This document shows, in pieces, positions 52,930-61,401 of a stretch of 64,000 bases of DNA. The DNA is from Haloferax marinum (GTDB lineage Archaea; Halobacteriota; Halobacteria; Halobacteriales; Haloferacaceae): NCBI RefSeq assembly GCF_009674625.1, contig NZ_WKJQ01000001.1, positions 1,612,001 through 1,676,000 of the forward strand. Direction: 5' to 3'. Position 1 is the first letter of the stretch. Every line of letters begins with the position of its first letter. The notes under the pieces were generated by a model that had not been told where the DNA came from, searched no databases, and saw nothing but the letters and a program-made list of their open reading frames with translations. Made by a program: the position numbers and the translations under genes.

Positions 52930-53241
52930 TTACACACGCTGACGTATTATCTGGACATTTCGGGCCGTGACGACGGTTCCGAGGAGCGTTAGCGCAGTTG
53001 GGACGACGAGACGGGCGAACCCCGGTCTGAGCGACCAGTAGGCGGCGACGAAGAGCGCGACAGAGACGAGTTTCAAGACGGCGAACGACCCCGGCCCAGG
53101 GTCGCCACCGGAGAGGAACCGGACGATTGGGTTCCCCTCCTGGATGCCTGCCATCCGGAGTCCGACGATGGTGGTCACGTAGTCGCCGACACCGTACGCG
53201 AGTGCCGCCGAACTCCAGAGGATGGCGTCGAGAGGGGCCAT
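52930..53241 (-). CDS. Two-to-three-helix membrane protein (DUF5658-like)
   Basis: A 103-residue protein: AILWSSAALAYGVGDYVTTIVGLRMAG, a conserved-looking loop IQEGNPIVRFLSGGDPGPGSFAVLKLVSVALFVAAYWSL and a last helix VVPTALTLLGTVVTARN. The Asp-Tyr and EGNP motifs recall DUF5658 membrane proteins; function unknown. Confidence 0.65.
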   Translation of the reverse strand: MAPLDAILWSSAALAYGVGDYVTTIVGLRMAGIQEGNPIVRFLSGGDPGPGSFAVLKLVSVALFVAAYWSLRPGFARLVVPTALTLLGTVVTARNVQIIRQRV

Positions 53242-53397
53242 AGGGGTGGATTCGGACCATCCATTATAAATCTCGTCGTCGGCCGACCGTCACGTTTAGG
53301 TGACGATTTATGGCACAGTCACTCCGTTCGACCCGTCGTCGCGGCGTCTTCGACCGGGGACCGACACCCTCATTTTTCCACCGCGTTAGGTCCGAGC

Positions 53398-54363
53398 GTG
53401 TACGGATTGGAACTCGCCGGCGAGGAAGACGCGTTCGCGGCCCGTGAGGCCGCCGCCGCGGCGACGGCAGTCGACGTCGTCGCCCCCGGACTCGCCACCG
53501 CCCGCGGCGTCGATACCGAGCGAGCGAGACAGCTCGCGTACACCCGTCGCGTCGTCGAACTCGTCGGAAGCTGTGACCCCGACGTCGAGGCCGCTCGCGC
53601 ACTCGTCGAAGCGGCCAGCATCGACCGCGACGGGACCGTCGCCGTCCGCGCCCGCGACGTCCGCGCTCTGACGGGTATCAGTACGACCGACACCGAACGC
53701 CGTGTCGGGTCCGCACTGGTCGACCGCGGATTCGACGTGGACTTAGACGACCCGGACCACGAACTCCGCGTCTACTTCTCCGACGACACCTGTCTCGTCG
53801 GCTGGACTGTCGCCGAGAGCGTCCGCGACTTCTCGGAGCGCAAACCCACCGACCGCCCCTTCTTCCAACCGGGGAGCATGGCCCCCGTAGACGCCCGCGC
53901 CTTCGTCAACATGGCCGGCGCGGAACCCGGTGCGCGGATTCTGGACCCGATGTGCGGTACCGGCGGCGTGTTGCTCGAAGCCGGATTAGTCGGTGCCGAC
54001 GTCGTCGGCGTCGACGCACAGGCGAAGATGGCCCGTGGTGCGAAGGTGAATTTAGACCACTACGTCGGCGACGGCCACGTGATTCGCGGCGACGCGACTG
54101 CGCTCCCGCTCAAAGACGACTCGATAGACGGCGTGGTGTTCGACGCGCCGTACGGTCGGCAGTCGAAGATTGCCCGACACTCGCTTGCCGACTTGGTCGG
54201 TGGGGCGCTCGCAGAGGTTCACCGCGTCGCACCCCAGTGTGTGATGGTCGCCGATAGGTCGTGGGTCGACGAGGCCGAAGACGCGGGGTGGGACGTCGAA
54301 CAAGTGTTCGAGCGGCGGGTGCATCGGTCGCTGGTTCGGTACGTACATATTCTGCGTCGATGA
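53398..54363 (+). CDS. trmG10: tRNA (guanine10-N2)-dimethyltransferase
   Basis: A 321-residue protein starting at GTG 53398. The N-terminal half is a THUMP-type RNA-binding domain, the C-terminal half a Rossmann methyltransferase with ILDPMCGTGGVLLEA (motif I), VVGVDAQAKMARGAKVNL and catalytic motif FDAPYGRQS (D/NPPY variant). It forms N2,N2-dimethylguanosine at position 10 of tRNAs. Confidence on reaction is from family. Confidence 0.92.
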   Translation: MYGLELAGEEDAFAAREAAAAATAVDVVAPGLATARGVDTERARQLAYTRRVVELVGSCDPDVEAARALVEAASIDRDGTVAVRARDVRALTGISTTDTERRVGSALVDRGFDVDLDDPDHELRVYFSDDTCLVGWTVAESVRDFSERKPTDRPFFQPGSMAPVDARAFVNMAGAEPGARILDPMCGTGGVLLEAGLVGADVVGVDAQAKMARGAKVNLDHYVGDGHVIRGDATALPLKDDSIDGVVFDAPYGRQSKIARHSLADLVGGALAEVHRVAPQCVMVADRSWVDEAEDAGWDVEQVFERRVHRSLVRYVHILRR

Positions 54364-54383
54364 ACCCGGTGGGCCGATAGCAG

Positions 54384-54812
54384 TCAGAGACTCGGTGAAC
54401 CGACACGTTTTCCGCGCCGATACAGGTAGTACGACAGCAACGGAACCGAGACGACGTAGAAGAGAGCAAACAGTGTCCCGGCGATGTGGACGAATCCAGC
54501 ACCGACCCAGAACCACGTCGGTTGCCACGACGCAAACGATTCCCGTACGGTAAACACGTCGAGGGCGAGGAACACCACGACGAAGAGGCCAACGAGGAGG
54601 TTGATACCGTCGATGAGAAAGAGGACTGCGAAGAAACTGAGCACGGCCTCTCCAGACCCAGATTCGATGGCGGGCATGATTCCAGCGACGGCCGACACCG
54701 CGACGACGCTGAGGAATACCGGAATTGGGAACACGGCGACACCGTACCACCACGGGAATGGACGCTGTGGGGACCGAGACACTGAGTTCGAATCGGAAGA
54801 CGTGGAGGACAC
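54384..54812 (-). CDS. Membrane protein, unknown function
   Basis: A 142-residue protein from GTG 54812 (TATA-like caacttaacacc about 27 nt upstream supports it). After a 20-residue Ser-rich N-terminus it has four hydrophobic helices (VAVFPIPVFLSVVAVSAVAGI, AVLSFFAVLFLIDGINLLVGLFVVVFLALDVF, FWVGAGFVHIAGTLFALFYVVSVPLL) and a basic tail RRGKRVGSPSL. No family recognised. Confidence 0.7.
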   Translation of the reverse strand: MSSTSSDSNSVSRSPQRPFPWWYGVAVFPIPVFLSVVAVSAVAGIMPAIESGSGEAVLSFFAVLFLIDGINLLVGLFVVVFLALDVFTVRESFASWQPTWFWVGAGFVHIAGTLFALFYVVSVPLLSYYLYRRGKRVGSPSL

Positions 54813-55245
54813 GCTGTATCCGACGTACCTGTGGTGTTAAGTTGTTGTCATTGCGCTGAGAAGCATTCGATGCGCACCACTCCTCACAGGCCAACACCGT
54901 CTCGCCCGCCCGAGTCGGGTCATCCTTCTCGACGACCACAGTCTCCAAACTGGACCTCCCCGGTAGCAACTCGTCCGCACTCAGCAGTCACGGTGTCTCA
55001 GTCCCGGTATATCCGTCGCCGAGCGCAGTCGCTCAGCGTGTTAGAACGACGGGGTAGGTCAGCCAGCGGAACCCGTCGTGGAAACCACGAGGGTCGAAAG
55101 GGGCCGCCTGACCGTGCCGTCAATTGGTCTCTCTGCCGTCGCTATAAGAGACCTGCGGAACTGCAGTTTGACACGTGGTGAGTCCACTCGCGTCGCGACG
55201 GTCCAGTTCGGCACAGCAAAAACGAGGGTTCGGAAGGGACGTCAG
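54813..55245. other. 433-nt gap with a broken asd copy and no other gene
   Basis: The left part holds the promoter of the minus gene and a 100-nt relic of the decarboxylase gene (described separately). Between 54990 and 55245 I find a TATA-like ctataag (55142), a short hairpin (tcgtgg-aaa-ccacga, about 55075-55091) and no convincing frame. A small RNA cannot be excluded. Confidence 0.5.
54888..54985 (-). pseudogene. Truncated 3' relic of an archaetidylserine decarboxylase gene
   Basis: On the minus strand the segment encodes a stretch parallel to the last 33 residues of the decarboxylase at 56256-56858, for example ADELLPGRSSLETVVVEKDD followed by PTRAGETVLA against the intact ADVLLPEEFSSEDVIVEKGE and SVRAGETVLA. 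The stop is lost and no upstream part is recognisable. The intact gene lies 1.4 kb away on the same strand. Confidence 0.75.
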
Positions 55246-55515
55246 TCAGGTCGATGCGGTGTCACAGGTCCACCCAGGGTCCCGACCGGTACGAGCGATG
55301 AGGTCGGAGCGACACGCCGGACAGTAGTCGGGGACGTCAGACTCGTTCTGTGGGACGTACACCCCGCCACCGCACTCCACACACGCATCAGCAACGATGG
55401 TCGCGCAGTCCGCACAGACGTTGAAGTCGTCGACTGTGAGGTCGCGCAGCACTTCGAGTTGTTTGTCCAAGATGTACTCGTCGATTAGCGACTGACAGCG
55501 TTGGCACGGCTTCAT
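55246..55515 (-). CDS. Small multi-zinc-ribbon protein (DUF7571-like)
   Basis: An 89-residue protein with several Cys pairs: MKPCQRCQSLIDEY, NVCADCATIVADACVECGGG and PDYCPACRSDLIARTGR, probably two zinc ribbons. MKPCQRCQ was chosen as start over the longer frame. Function unknown; the family number is from memory. Confidence 0.7.
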   Translation of the reverse strand: MKPCQRCQSLIDEYILDKQLEVLRDLTVDDFNVCADCATIVADACVECGGGVYVPQNESDVPDYCPACRSDLIARTGRDPGWTCDTAST

Positions 55516-55692
55516 AGCGATACAGCATGGCCGATGATACCATGGCACATATAGTTATCCCTGTGAGATTCTCGGCGTCGTCGACGTGTGGCTGAACGGA
55601 GTTCGTCGTCTGTCGCAAGACCAGGTTCGAAACTGTCGCGTCGAGTTCGAACAGGTGGCGGCGTCGTCTCGGACGCGACTAGCGTCCCTCCC

Positions 55693-56181
55693 CTACTCCA
55701 GCACGTACCGGTTTTCCCGATAGGAGTCGCCACCGATGGTCGTCTGTGCCTCGTCGACGAACTCGAATCCGAACTGTTCGTAGAAGGTGATTCCCGGTTC
55801 GTTCTCGGCGAGAACCATCGCGTTGAGTCGTTCGACGCCGTCGCTGGAGAGGTCTGCACGGATTCGTTCGAGCAACTCGGACCCGACGCCCTGTCGTCGG
55901 TGGTCGGGGTGGACGTACAGACGGAGGATGTAGCCCTCGTGTTCGTCGCTGCTCCACGTCGCGTGGGCGAATCCGACGACCGAGTCGTCGTGGTCTGCGA
56001 CGAGGAGGAGCGACCGGGCCGGGACGAGCGCATCCACAATCTGTTCGCGTGCATACCAGTCTTCGACACCCGCGTCGATGGTTTCACGTGTCAGAATCTC
56101 GGGGTAGTCAGTCTCCCACGACCGTTTTGCCACCAGTCGAATCGCGTCGATATCGTCCTCGGTGGCCGCGCGTATCGTCAT
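55693..56181 (-). CDS. GNAT-family N-acetyltransferase
   Basis: A 162-residue GNAT: MTIRAATEDDIDAIRLVAKRSW, VVGFAHATWSSDEHEGYILRLYVHPDHRRQGVGSELLERI (motif A with RRQGVGS) and NAMVLAENEPGITFYEQFGFEFVDEA. The substrate is unknown; RimI/RimJ-like or small-molecule acceptors are possible. Start at MTIRAATE is conserved in this fold. Confidence 0.9.
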   Translation of the reverse strand: MTIRAATEDDIDAIRLVAKRSWETDYPEILTRETIDAGVEDWYAREQIVDALVPARSLLLVADHDDSVVGFAHATWSSDEHEGYILRLYVHPDHRRQGVGSELLERIRADLSSDGVERLNAMVLAENEPGITFYEQFGFEFVDEAQTTIGGDSYRENRYVLE

Positions 56182-56255
56182 GTCAACAAGTACCACGCGT
56201 GCACCGATATTCCTTCCCCTCGGTGACCGTCCCCTCGCCGGCCGGATTGGCCAGA

Positions 56256-56858
56256 CTACCGCTTCGCCAACACCGTCTCGCCCGCCCGTACCGACTCGCC
56301 TTTCTCTACGATTACGTCCTCGGAACTGAACTCTTCGGGCAACAACACGTCCGCCCGAGAGCCAAAGTCGATGTGACCAATCTTGTCGCCGCGTTCGAGG
56401 TGGTCTCCAGTCGCAACGTAGGGGTGGATTCGCCGGGCGAACGCGCCCGCAATCTGGGACACTTCGTACTCACCGTCGTCAGATTCGACCACGATATCGA
56501 CCCGCTCGTTGTTGTCCGAATCCTTCGAGAACGCCGGTTTGTGCGCGCCGGGTCGGTGGGTCACAGTTCGAACTCGGCCCGAGACGGGAGCGCGGTTGAC
56601 GTGGACGTCGGTGACGTTCATGAACACGCCGACGCGGACGCGGCCGTCTTCGGCACGAATCACGGAGACGTGGCCGTCGGCGGGTGAGATGACGCCAGGT
56701 TCGTCGGGGGGAGCGCGTTCTGGGTCGCGGAAGAACCACAGGACGAACACGCCGAATCCGAGGAGGACGGCACCTATTGGGGGGAAGACGAACGCGGCGA
56801 CTGCTGCGCCGAGGAATGCGGGGACGGCGAACCGTCGATAGCCGGGTGCGAACTTCAT
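56256..56858 (-). CDS. asd: Archaetidylserine decarboxylase (pyruvoyl type)
   Basis: A 200-residue short-type phosphatidylserine-decarboxylase homologue. Two N-terminal helices (AVPAFLGAAVAAFVFPPIGAVLLGFGVFVLWF) are followed by FRDPERAPPDEPGVISPADGHVS, MNVTDVHVNRAPVSG and the processing site IDFGSRADVLLP, where cleavage before Ser makes the pyruvoyl group. It makes archaetidylethanolamine from archaetidylserine. In Haloferax the gene sits next to rfcC, as here; the genes touch at 56858/56859. Confidence 0.92.
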   Translation of the reverse strand: MKFAPGYRRFAVPAFLGAAVAAFVFPPIGAVLLGFGVFVLWFFRDPERAPPDEPGVISPADGHVSVIRAEDGRVRVGVFMNVTDVHVNRAPVSGRVRTVTHRPGAHKPAFSKDSDNNERVDIVVESDDGEYEVSQIAGAFARRIHPYVATGDHLERGDKIGHIDFGSRADVLLPEEFSSEDVIVEKGESVRAGETVLAKR

Positions 56859-57884
56859 TCAGGCCTCGCCGCGGACTTCGGCACCCCAACTCGTCAGGAG
56901 GTGCGTGAGGTGCAGTCGGTCGTCGATACCGATCGAGATATCCAAATCGACCTCTCCGGCGAGTTCGTGGAGGCGCGCGAGTTCGCCGTCTGCGAACCGT
57001 TCGGGAGTGGCGTCGGCGACGCGGAGGATGTCACGAAGAAGTTCGTCGCCTTCGTACCCCTCGTCGTCGAGCAGGGTGGTCAGTGTCTTGCGCGCGTCTT
57101 TGATGTCGCCGTCGCGAGCGTTGATGAGGAGCGTCTTGAGTTCGTCGTCGAAGCCGACGTCGCCGAGGGCGGCGTGGACGGTCGACATCGTGACTTCGTC
57201 CGCCTCGGTCGCCGTCCGCTGGGCCGAGAGGATGGCCTTGCGGATGTTTCCGTTCGAGGCGTCCACGAGGAACTTGAGGCCACTCTGGTCGTATTCGACC
57301 GCCTCGGCGTCGAGGATGTTCGCGACGAGGACTTCGAGGTCGTCGTCCTCGGGCGCTGGCATCGGGACGGGGAAACACCGCGAGCGAATCGGTGGGATGA
57401 GCTTCGAGGGTTGTCGCGTGGTGATGACGAACTGCGTCGTTCGGTGGTGTTGTTCCATCACGCGACGGAGGGCTTGCTGGAAGTCCTCGCGAATCGCCTC
57501 GGCGTTGTCGAGGACGATGGTCTTGTACTCGCCCGACATCGGGGCGTAACTGGCCGACTCCTTGAGCACGCGATTTATCATGTCGCGTTTCGCCATCCGG
57601 CTCCGGCCGTCGAGGAACTGCTCGAAGCGCGGGTCCTGTCGAATCTGCTTTTTCGTCCGGTTGAAGAAGTCCGCGACGTTGAGTTCGATGAGGTCGTTCT
57701 CCGGGTCGGCGTGTGCTTCCGCTGCGAGGGCACGGACAGCAGCGGTCTTGCCGACGCCCGGCGGCCCCTGCACCACGAGGTTCATCGGTTCGTCCACGGC
57801 GCGGCGAAGGCGCTCGCGGACCTCCTGTTGCGGGAGGTCGTCGAGTGTCGGCGCGTGCGTTTCGGTCCACAGCGGCGCGTCCAT
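56859..57884 (-). CDS. rfcC: Replication factor C small subunit (second type)
   Basis: A 341-residue AAA+ protein with Walker A GPPGVGKTAAV, SRC motif PIRSRCFPVPMP, and a helical collar domain. Its Walker B reads KTIVLDNAEAI, so the conserved catalytic Glu is replaced by Asn; an Asp-Asn-Ala-Glu in place of Asp-Glu-Ala-Asp. It may thus be a mainly structural subunit of the clamp loader beside RfcA. MDAPLWTET is the preferred start, since upstream frame is unlike RFC. Confidence 0.92.
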   Translation of the reverse strand: MDAPLWTETHAPTLDDLPQQEVRERLRRAVDEPMNLVVQGPPGVGKTAAVRALAAEAHADPENDLIELNVADFFNRTKKQIRQDPRFEQFLDGRSRMAKRDMINRVLKESASYAPMSGEYKTIVLDNAEAIREDFQQALRRVMEQHHRTTQFVITTRQPSKLIPPIRSRCFPVPMPAPEDDDLEVLVANILDAEAVEYDQSGLKFLVDASNGNIRKAILSAQRTATEADEVTMSTVHAALGDVGFDDELKTLLINARDGDIKDARKTLTTLLDDEGYEGDELLRDILRVADATPERFADGELARLHELAGEVDLDISIGIDDRLHLTHLLTSWGAEVRGEA

Positions 57885-57991
57885 TGGTCTGCGGTAGCAG
57901 ACGGTCGGGTAAGAATCGGTCGGTCCGTCGGAACCGCGACAGACACCGACGATTCGACGCACGTTTAGCCCCGCCGCTATCAGTAGTAGCC

Positions 57992-58924
57992 ATGTCCATG
58001 CGTGCGACCTTCCTCGGGACCGGCGGGGCCGTCCCCACCACGGCGCGAGCGCCGAGCGCGTTCCTCGTAAACCGTGATGGCGAGCGCCTGCTGTTCGATT
58101 GCGGGGAGGGAACCCAGCGACAGATGATGCGATTCGGCACCGGGTTCGGCATCAACCACCTGTTCGTCACGCACCTCCACGGCGACCACATCCTCGGCAT
58201 CCCCGGCCTGATTCAGACGCTCGACTTCAACGAGCGCGAAGACCCACTCGCAATCCACGGGCCGCCGGGAAGCAAGCGACACCTTCGCCGACTCGTCCAC
58301 GCCGGGGGCTACCAACCAGGGTTCCACGTCACGTTCCACGAAGTCGCTCCCGACACCGTCGCCTACAGTGCCGACGACTACGAGGTTCGAGCCTTCGAGA
58401 CAGAACACCGAACCTCGTCTATCGGCTACGCACTCGTCGAAGACGACAGACCCGGCCGATTCGACCGCGAGAAAGCCGAAGAACTCGGTGTCCCCGTTGG
58501 GCCCGCGTTCGGCCGTCTCCACAACGGCGAAGATATCGAACTCGACGACGGAACGGTCGTCCGCTCCGAACAGGTCGTCGGCGACCCCCGTCCCGGTCGG
58601 AAAGTCGTCTACACCGGCGACACGCGCCCGCTCGATTCGACCGTCGAAATCGCCCAGGACGCCGACTTGCTCGTCCACGACGCGACGTTCACCGACGAGG
58701 AAGCAGACCGTGCGAAATCGACCGCTCACTCGACTGCTCGTGAGGCGGCACGCGTCGCCCGCGACGCCGACGTCCGGAAGTTCGCACTGACACACGTCTC
58801 GGCGCGCTACGCGACCAACCCGAATCCACTGCTCGAACAGGCACGCGAAGTGTTCCACGGCGACGTGTTCGTCGCAGAAGACGGCCAGAAAGTCGTGGTT
58901 CCGTTCACCGAGACAGCGGAGTAA
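57992..58924 (+). CDS. rnz: tRNase Z (RNase Z)
   Basis: A 310-residue metallo-beta-lactamase. Motif 2 is FVTHLHGDHILGIPGL, further ligands in KVVYTGDTRPLD and LVHDATFTDEEADRAKSTAHST, with the C-terminal FALTHVSARYA. It cuts pre-tRNA at the 3' end. A TATA-like cgtttagc lies about 27 nt before ATG 57992. It is divergent from rfcC and convergent with none; PhzF follows on the same strand. Confidence 0.95.
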   Translation: MSMRATFLGTGGAVPTTARAPSAFLVNRDGERLLFDCGEGTQRQMMRFGTGFGINHLFVTHLHGDHILGIPGLIQTLDFNEREDPLAIHGPPGSKRHLRRLVHAGGYQPGFHVTFHEVAPDTVAYSADDYEVRAFETEHRTSSIGYALVEDDRPGRFDREKAEELGVPVGPAFGRLHNGEDIELDDGTVVRSEQVVGDPRPGRKVVYTGDTRPLDSTVEIAQDADLLVHDATFTDEEADRAKSTAHSTAREAARVARDADVRKFALTHVSARYATNPNPLLEQAREVFHGDVFVAEDGQKVVVPFTETAE

Positions 58925-58982
58925 GGTTCCACTGGCGGCCGGATGGAATCCGACGATAGAGAGAGTTCGCTGGCATACACGC

Positions 58983-58991
58983 TTTTTTCAC
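58983..58991 (+). promoter_or_regulatory. TATA-like element of the PhzF gene
   Basis: The string ttttttcac is centred about 27 nt before GTG 59012, supporting that start. Confidence 0.4.
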
Positions 58992-59011
58992 CCCCATTCG
59001 AATCACTCGGC

Positions 59012-59917
59012 GTGCCAACCAACGCCTTCCACATCGTGGACGTGTTCGCGACGGCGAAGTACGCCGGCAATCAACTCGCCGTCTTCGAAGACGCCCATTC
59101 GCTCACAGACGACCAGATGGCCGCGCTCGCGAAGGAGATGAACTACTCCGAGACGACGTTCGTCGAAGGGGGAAATCCGGACGACGGCTTCGACGTTCGC
59201 ATCTTCACACCTGGTGGAGAGATTCCGTTCGCCGGCCACCCCACGCTCGGAACCGCCGCCGTCCTTCGCGAGCACTTCGTCGCCGGCGACAACATCACGC
59301 TGAACCTCGGTGTGGGACCGATTCCAGTCGAAGTGCGCCACGACGGCGCCGAGGAGGACAGCGCCGGTGCAGAGAACGGTGGTGAGGAGTACTGGATGAC
59401 GCAGAACGCACCCGAGTTCGGACCCGAACTCGCCCACGAGAGACTGGCCGAGGTACTCTCACTCGACGTGTCCGACCTCGACACCGACTGGCCGGTACAG
59501 GTCGTCTCGACTGGCCTCCCTGCGGTGATGATTCCGCTCCGTGACCGGGACGCACTCGGTCGATGCGAAGTCGACCCGAAAGCGTATCGGGCCTTCGTGG
59601 ACGAGGTCGGCGTCGACAACCTCTTTCCGTTCTGTCCGGACCCCCGTGACGACACGAACGACCTCGCGGCGCGAATGTTCGCCCCCGGCCACGGCGTCCC
59701 CGAAGACCCGGCGACGGGGAGCGCAAACGGGAACTTCGCCGGCTATCTCGCTCGGCACCGCTACTTCGGAGACTCCGAAATCGACGTGACCGTCGAACAG
59801 GGCTACGAGATGGGTCGGCCCTCGCATCTCTTTCTCGAAGCCAGCGACGACGGCGACGAGGTTGCCATCCGCGTCGGCGGCCGGGTGGAGTTCGTCGCGG
59901 AAGGGAATCTCGTCTGA
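59012..59917 (+). CDS. PhzF-family isomerase
   Basis: A 301-residue protein from GTG 59012 (VPTNAFHIVDVFATAKYAGN). Family marks: GNQLAVFEDA, GGEIPFAGHPTLGTAAVL, LPAVMIPLRDRD and MFAPGHGVPEDPATGSANGNFAGYLA. PhzF-like proteins isomerise a diverse range of substrates, often unknown. The longer ATG start at 58943 adds 23 residues without family similarity. Confidence 0.92.
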   Translation: MPTNAFHIVDVFATAKYAGNQLAVFEDAHSLTDDQMAALAKEMNYSETTFVEGGNPDDGFDVRIFTPGGEIPFAGHPTLGTAAVLREHFVAGDNITLNLGVGPIPVEVRHDGAEEDSAGAENGGEEYWMTQNAPEFGPELAHERLAEVLSLDVSDLDTDWPVQVVSTGLPAVMIPLRDRDALGRCEVDPKAYRAFVDEVGVDNLFPFCPDPRDDTNDLAARMFAPGHGVPEDPATGSANGNFAGYLARHRYFGDSEIDVTVEQGYEMGRPSHLFLEASDDGDEVAIRVGGRVEFVAEGNLV

Positions 59918-59957
59918 GTCAGAAGGGAATCTCGTCTAAATCAGAACCGGCGGAACC

Positions 59958-60302
59958 TCAGTTCCGGTGGTCGTCACAGACCGGGTTTCGGCCGTCGTCG
60001 AGAAGCACGACGGGAACCCCGACGACGACCCACTCGCGGACGTAGTGGCGGACCGTCGTCGCGGGTGCGGTGCATTCGACACAGGTCGCAGCACCGTCCG
60101 ACGGCGACGATTCGAGTATCCGCGTTCGCGGTCCGATTGCCGTCCGTGGATACGCCGGTGTTTTGAGTAAGAGATAGCCGAGACTGGCGGCGACGCCGAG
60201 CGCGACGAGTGGGAGGACGAATCGCCCAGCACTCGTCCGTGCGAGTGCGCCGATGACGACCAGGAGAACGGCGACGACGACGAGTTCGCGACTGAGTCGC
60301 AT
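59958..60302 (-). CDS. Membrane protein with C-terminal Cys/His site, coupled to SPFH gene
   Basis: A 114-residue protein with two helices (VVVAVLLVVIGALARTSAGRFVLPLVALGVAASLGYLLL), then a soluble part with CVEC and, at the end, CDDHRN, which could bind zinc. Its start codon overlaps the stop of the SPFH gene by one base (catca), so translational coupling is expected. It may be an NfeD-like or accessory partner of the SPFH protein, but it lacks the NfeD OB fold signature. Confidence 0.65.
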   Translation of the reverse strand: MRLSRELVVVAVLLVVIGALARTSAGRFVLPLVALGVAASLGYLLLKTPAYPRTAIGPRTRILESSPSDGAATCVECTAPATTVRHYVREWVVVGVPVVLLDDGRNPVCDDHRN

Positions 60303-61261
60303 CAGGTCGAACTGGTGGAGTTTTGGGAGTCACTCGACGACGAAGACGACGAAGACGACGAAGACGAACTCGACTCGTCGCTATCGAGCGAGCGCACGAA
60401 CTGCGGATAGCCGTCTCCACCGACTGGGATGTACACCGTATCTGTCTCGTCTAGCTTCTCGATGTACTTCTGGGCGAGCACCTCGTCGGAGAGTGACTCC
60501 GAGACGATACGGTTTGCGTCTGCTTCACCCTGTGCTTCGATTCGCTTGCGCTCTGCTTCGAGTTCTTCGACGGCGAGTTCGTCTTGTTTCTGTTGCCGAC
60601 GTTGCTCGGTAATCTCCTTCTGTTCGACTGCCTGTGCGTACTCGTTCGGAAGTTCGACGTTGCGAATCTGGACGGCTTCGAGGATGAGACCGGCCTCTGC
60701 GAACTCCGCGCCGAGTTCTCGCTCGGCGGCGGCCTTCAGCTGGGTCTGGCCTTCACCGGTGTAGATGACCGTGACGGGAAGGCGACCGGCCTCGGTCCGA
60801 AGGACAGAGCGAATCGAAGGCCGGATGAGACGTTCTTCGGCAGCGCCGACCGTCCGGTAGTTCTGGTAGAATTTGACTGCCTGCGCGGCATCGACGCGGT
60901 AGCGGACGGTCACGTCGATGTCGGTTCGGAGACCATCTTGTGTGAGGACAGTGATGGCGTCGTCACCCTGTCGTTGGCCCTCGCTCGACGCCGACGACAT
61001 CGTGTACGACTGGGGGCGAACCGAGAGGGAGACGGTCGACTGCGAGACGGGGTTGATGAAGTGCGCACCGGGGTCGAACACCGTGCCGGTCGTCGCACCC
61101 CACTTCTTGACCACTTTCACGTTCCCTTCTTCGACGGGTTCCCACGCGAGGAGACCTGCGATGGGTGCAGCGACGAGGAGGAGAGCAATACCTGCAACGA
61201 GGACGATTCGCGTCAGTGACCGAGGGGTCACAGACGGTGGGTCGGGAATATCAGCGCTCAC
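60302..61261 (-). CDS. SPFH/prohibitin-family membrane protein (HflC-like)
   Basis: A 319-residue protein with one N-terminal membrane helix (IVLVAGIALLLVAAPIAGLLAW), then an SPFH domain (NVKVVKKWGATTGTVFDPGAHFINPV, RTDIDVTVRYRVDAAQAVKFYQNY) and a long coiled helix (EQKEITEQRRQQKQDELAVEELEAERKR). The tail holds 14 consecutive Ser encoded by a TCG/TCT triplet repeat. Family members form large membrane rings that interact with proteases or microdomains. Confidence 0.88.
   Translation of the reverse strand: MSADIPDPPSVTPRSLTRIVLVAGIALLLVAAPIAGLLAWEPVEEGNVKVVKKWGATTGTVFDPGAHFINPVSQSTVSLSVRPQSYTMSSASSEGQRQGDDAITVLTQDGLRTDIDVTVRYRVDAAQAVKFYQNYRTVGAAEERLIRPSIRSVLRTEAGRLPVTVIYTGEGQTQLKAAAERELGAEFAEAGLILEAVQIRNVELPNEYAQAVEQKEITEQRRQQKQDELAVEELEAERKRIEAQGEADANRIVSESLSDEVLAQKYIEKLDETDTVYIPVGGDGYPQFVRSLDSDESSSSSSSSSSSSSSDSQNSTSST
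60332..60373 (-). repeat. Ser-coding trinucleotide run in the SPFH gene
   Basis: Fourteen Ser codons in a row, mainly TCG and TCT in a repeating TCT-TCG-TCG pattern, flanked by AGT. The length of such microsatellites is likely to vary by slippage in steps of three. Confidence 0.8.
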
Positions 61262-61370
61262 GACCAGAAGTCACACCATACTGATTTGTTTGTTGTGTGT
61301 CACGGTCGGTCACAACTCGTCGGGTGAGTCACACTCTGGACACCCGCGAACTGACACCCCTCGGCGTGGA

Positions 61371-61380
61371 GTATATATTC
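61371..61380 (+). promoter_or_regulatory. TATA box of the DUF460 gene
   Basis: gtatatattc is centred 27 nt before GTG 61402; this fixes the shorter start. Confidence 0.6.
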
Positions 61381-61401
61381 GGTGCGTCCCTAGTCGCCGG
61401 C

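Noticed and set aside
55078-55488. Plus-strand frame of 136 codons
   Set aside because: Runs antisense over the zinc-ribbon gene at 55246-55515, whose Cys pairs are clear.
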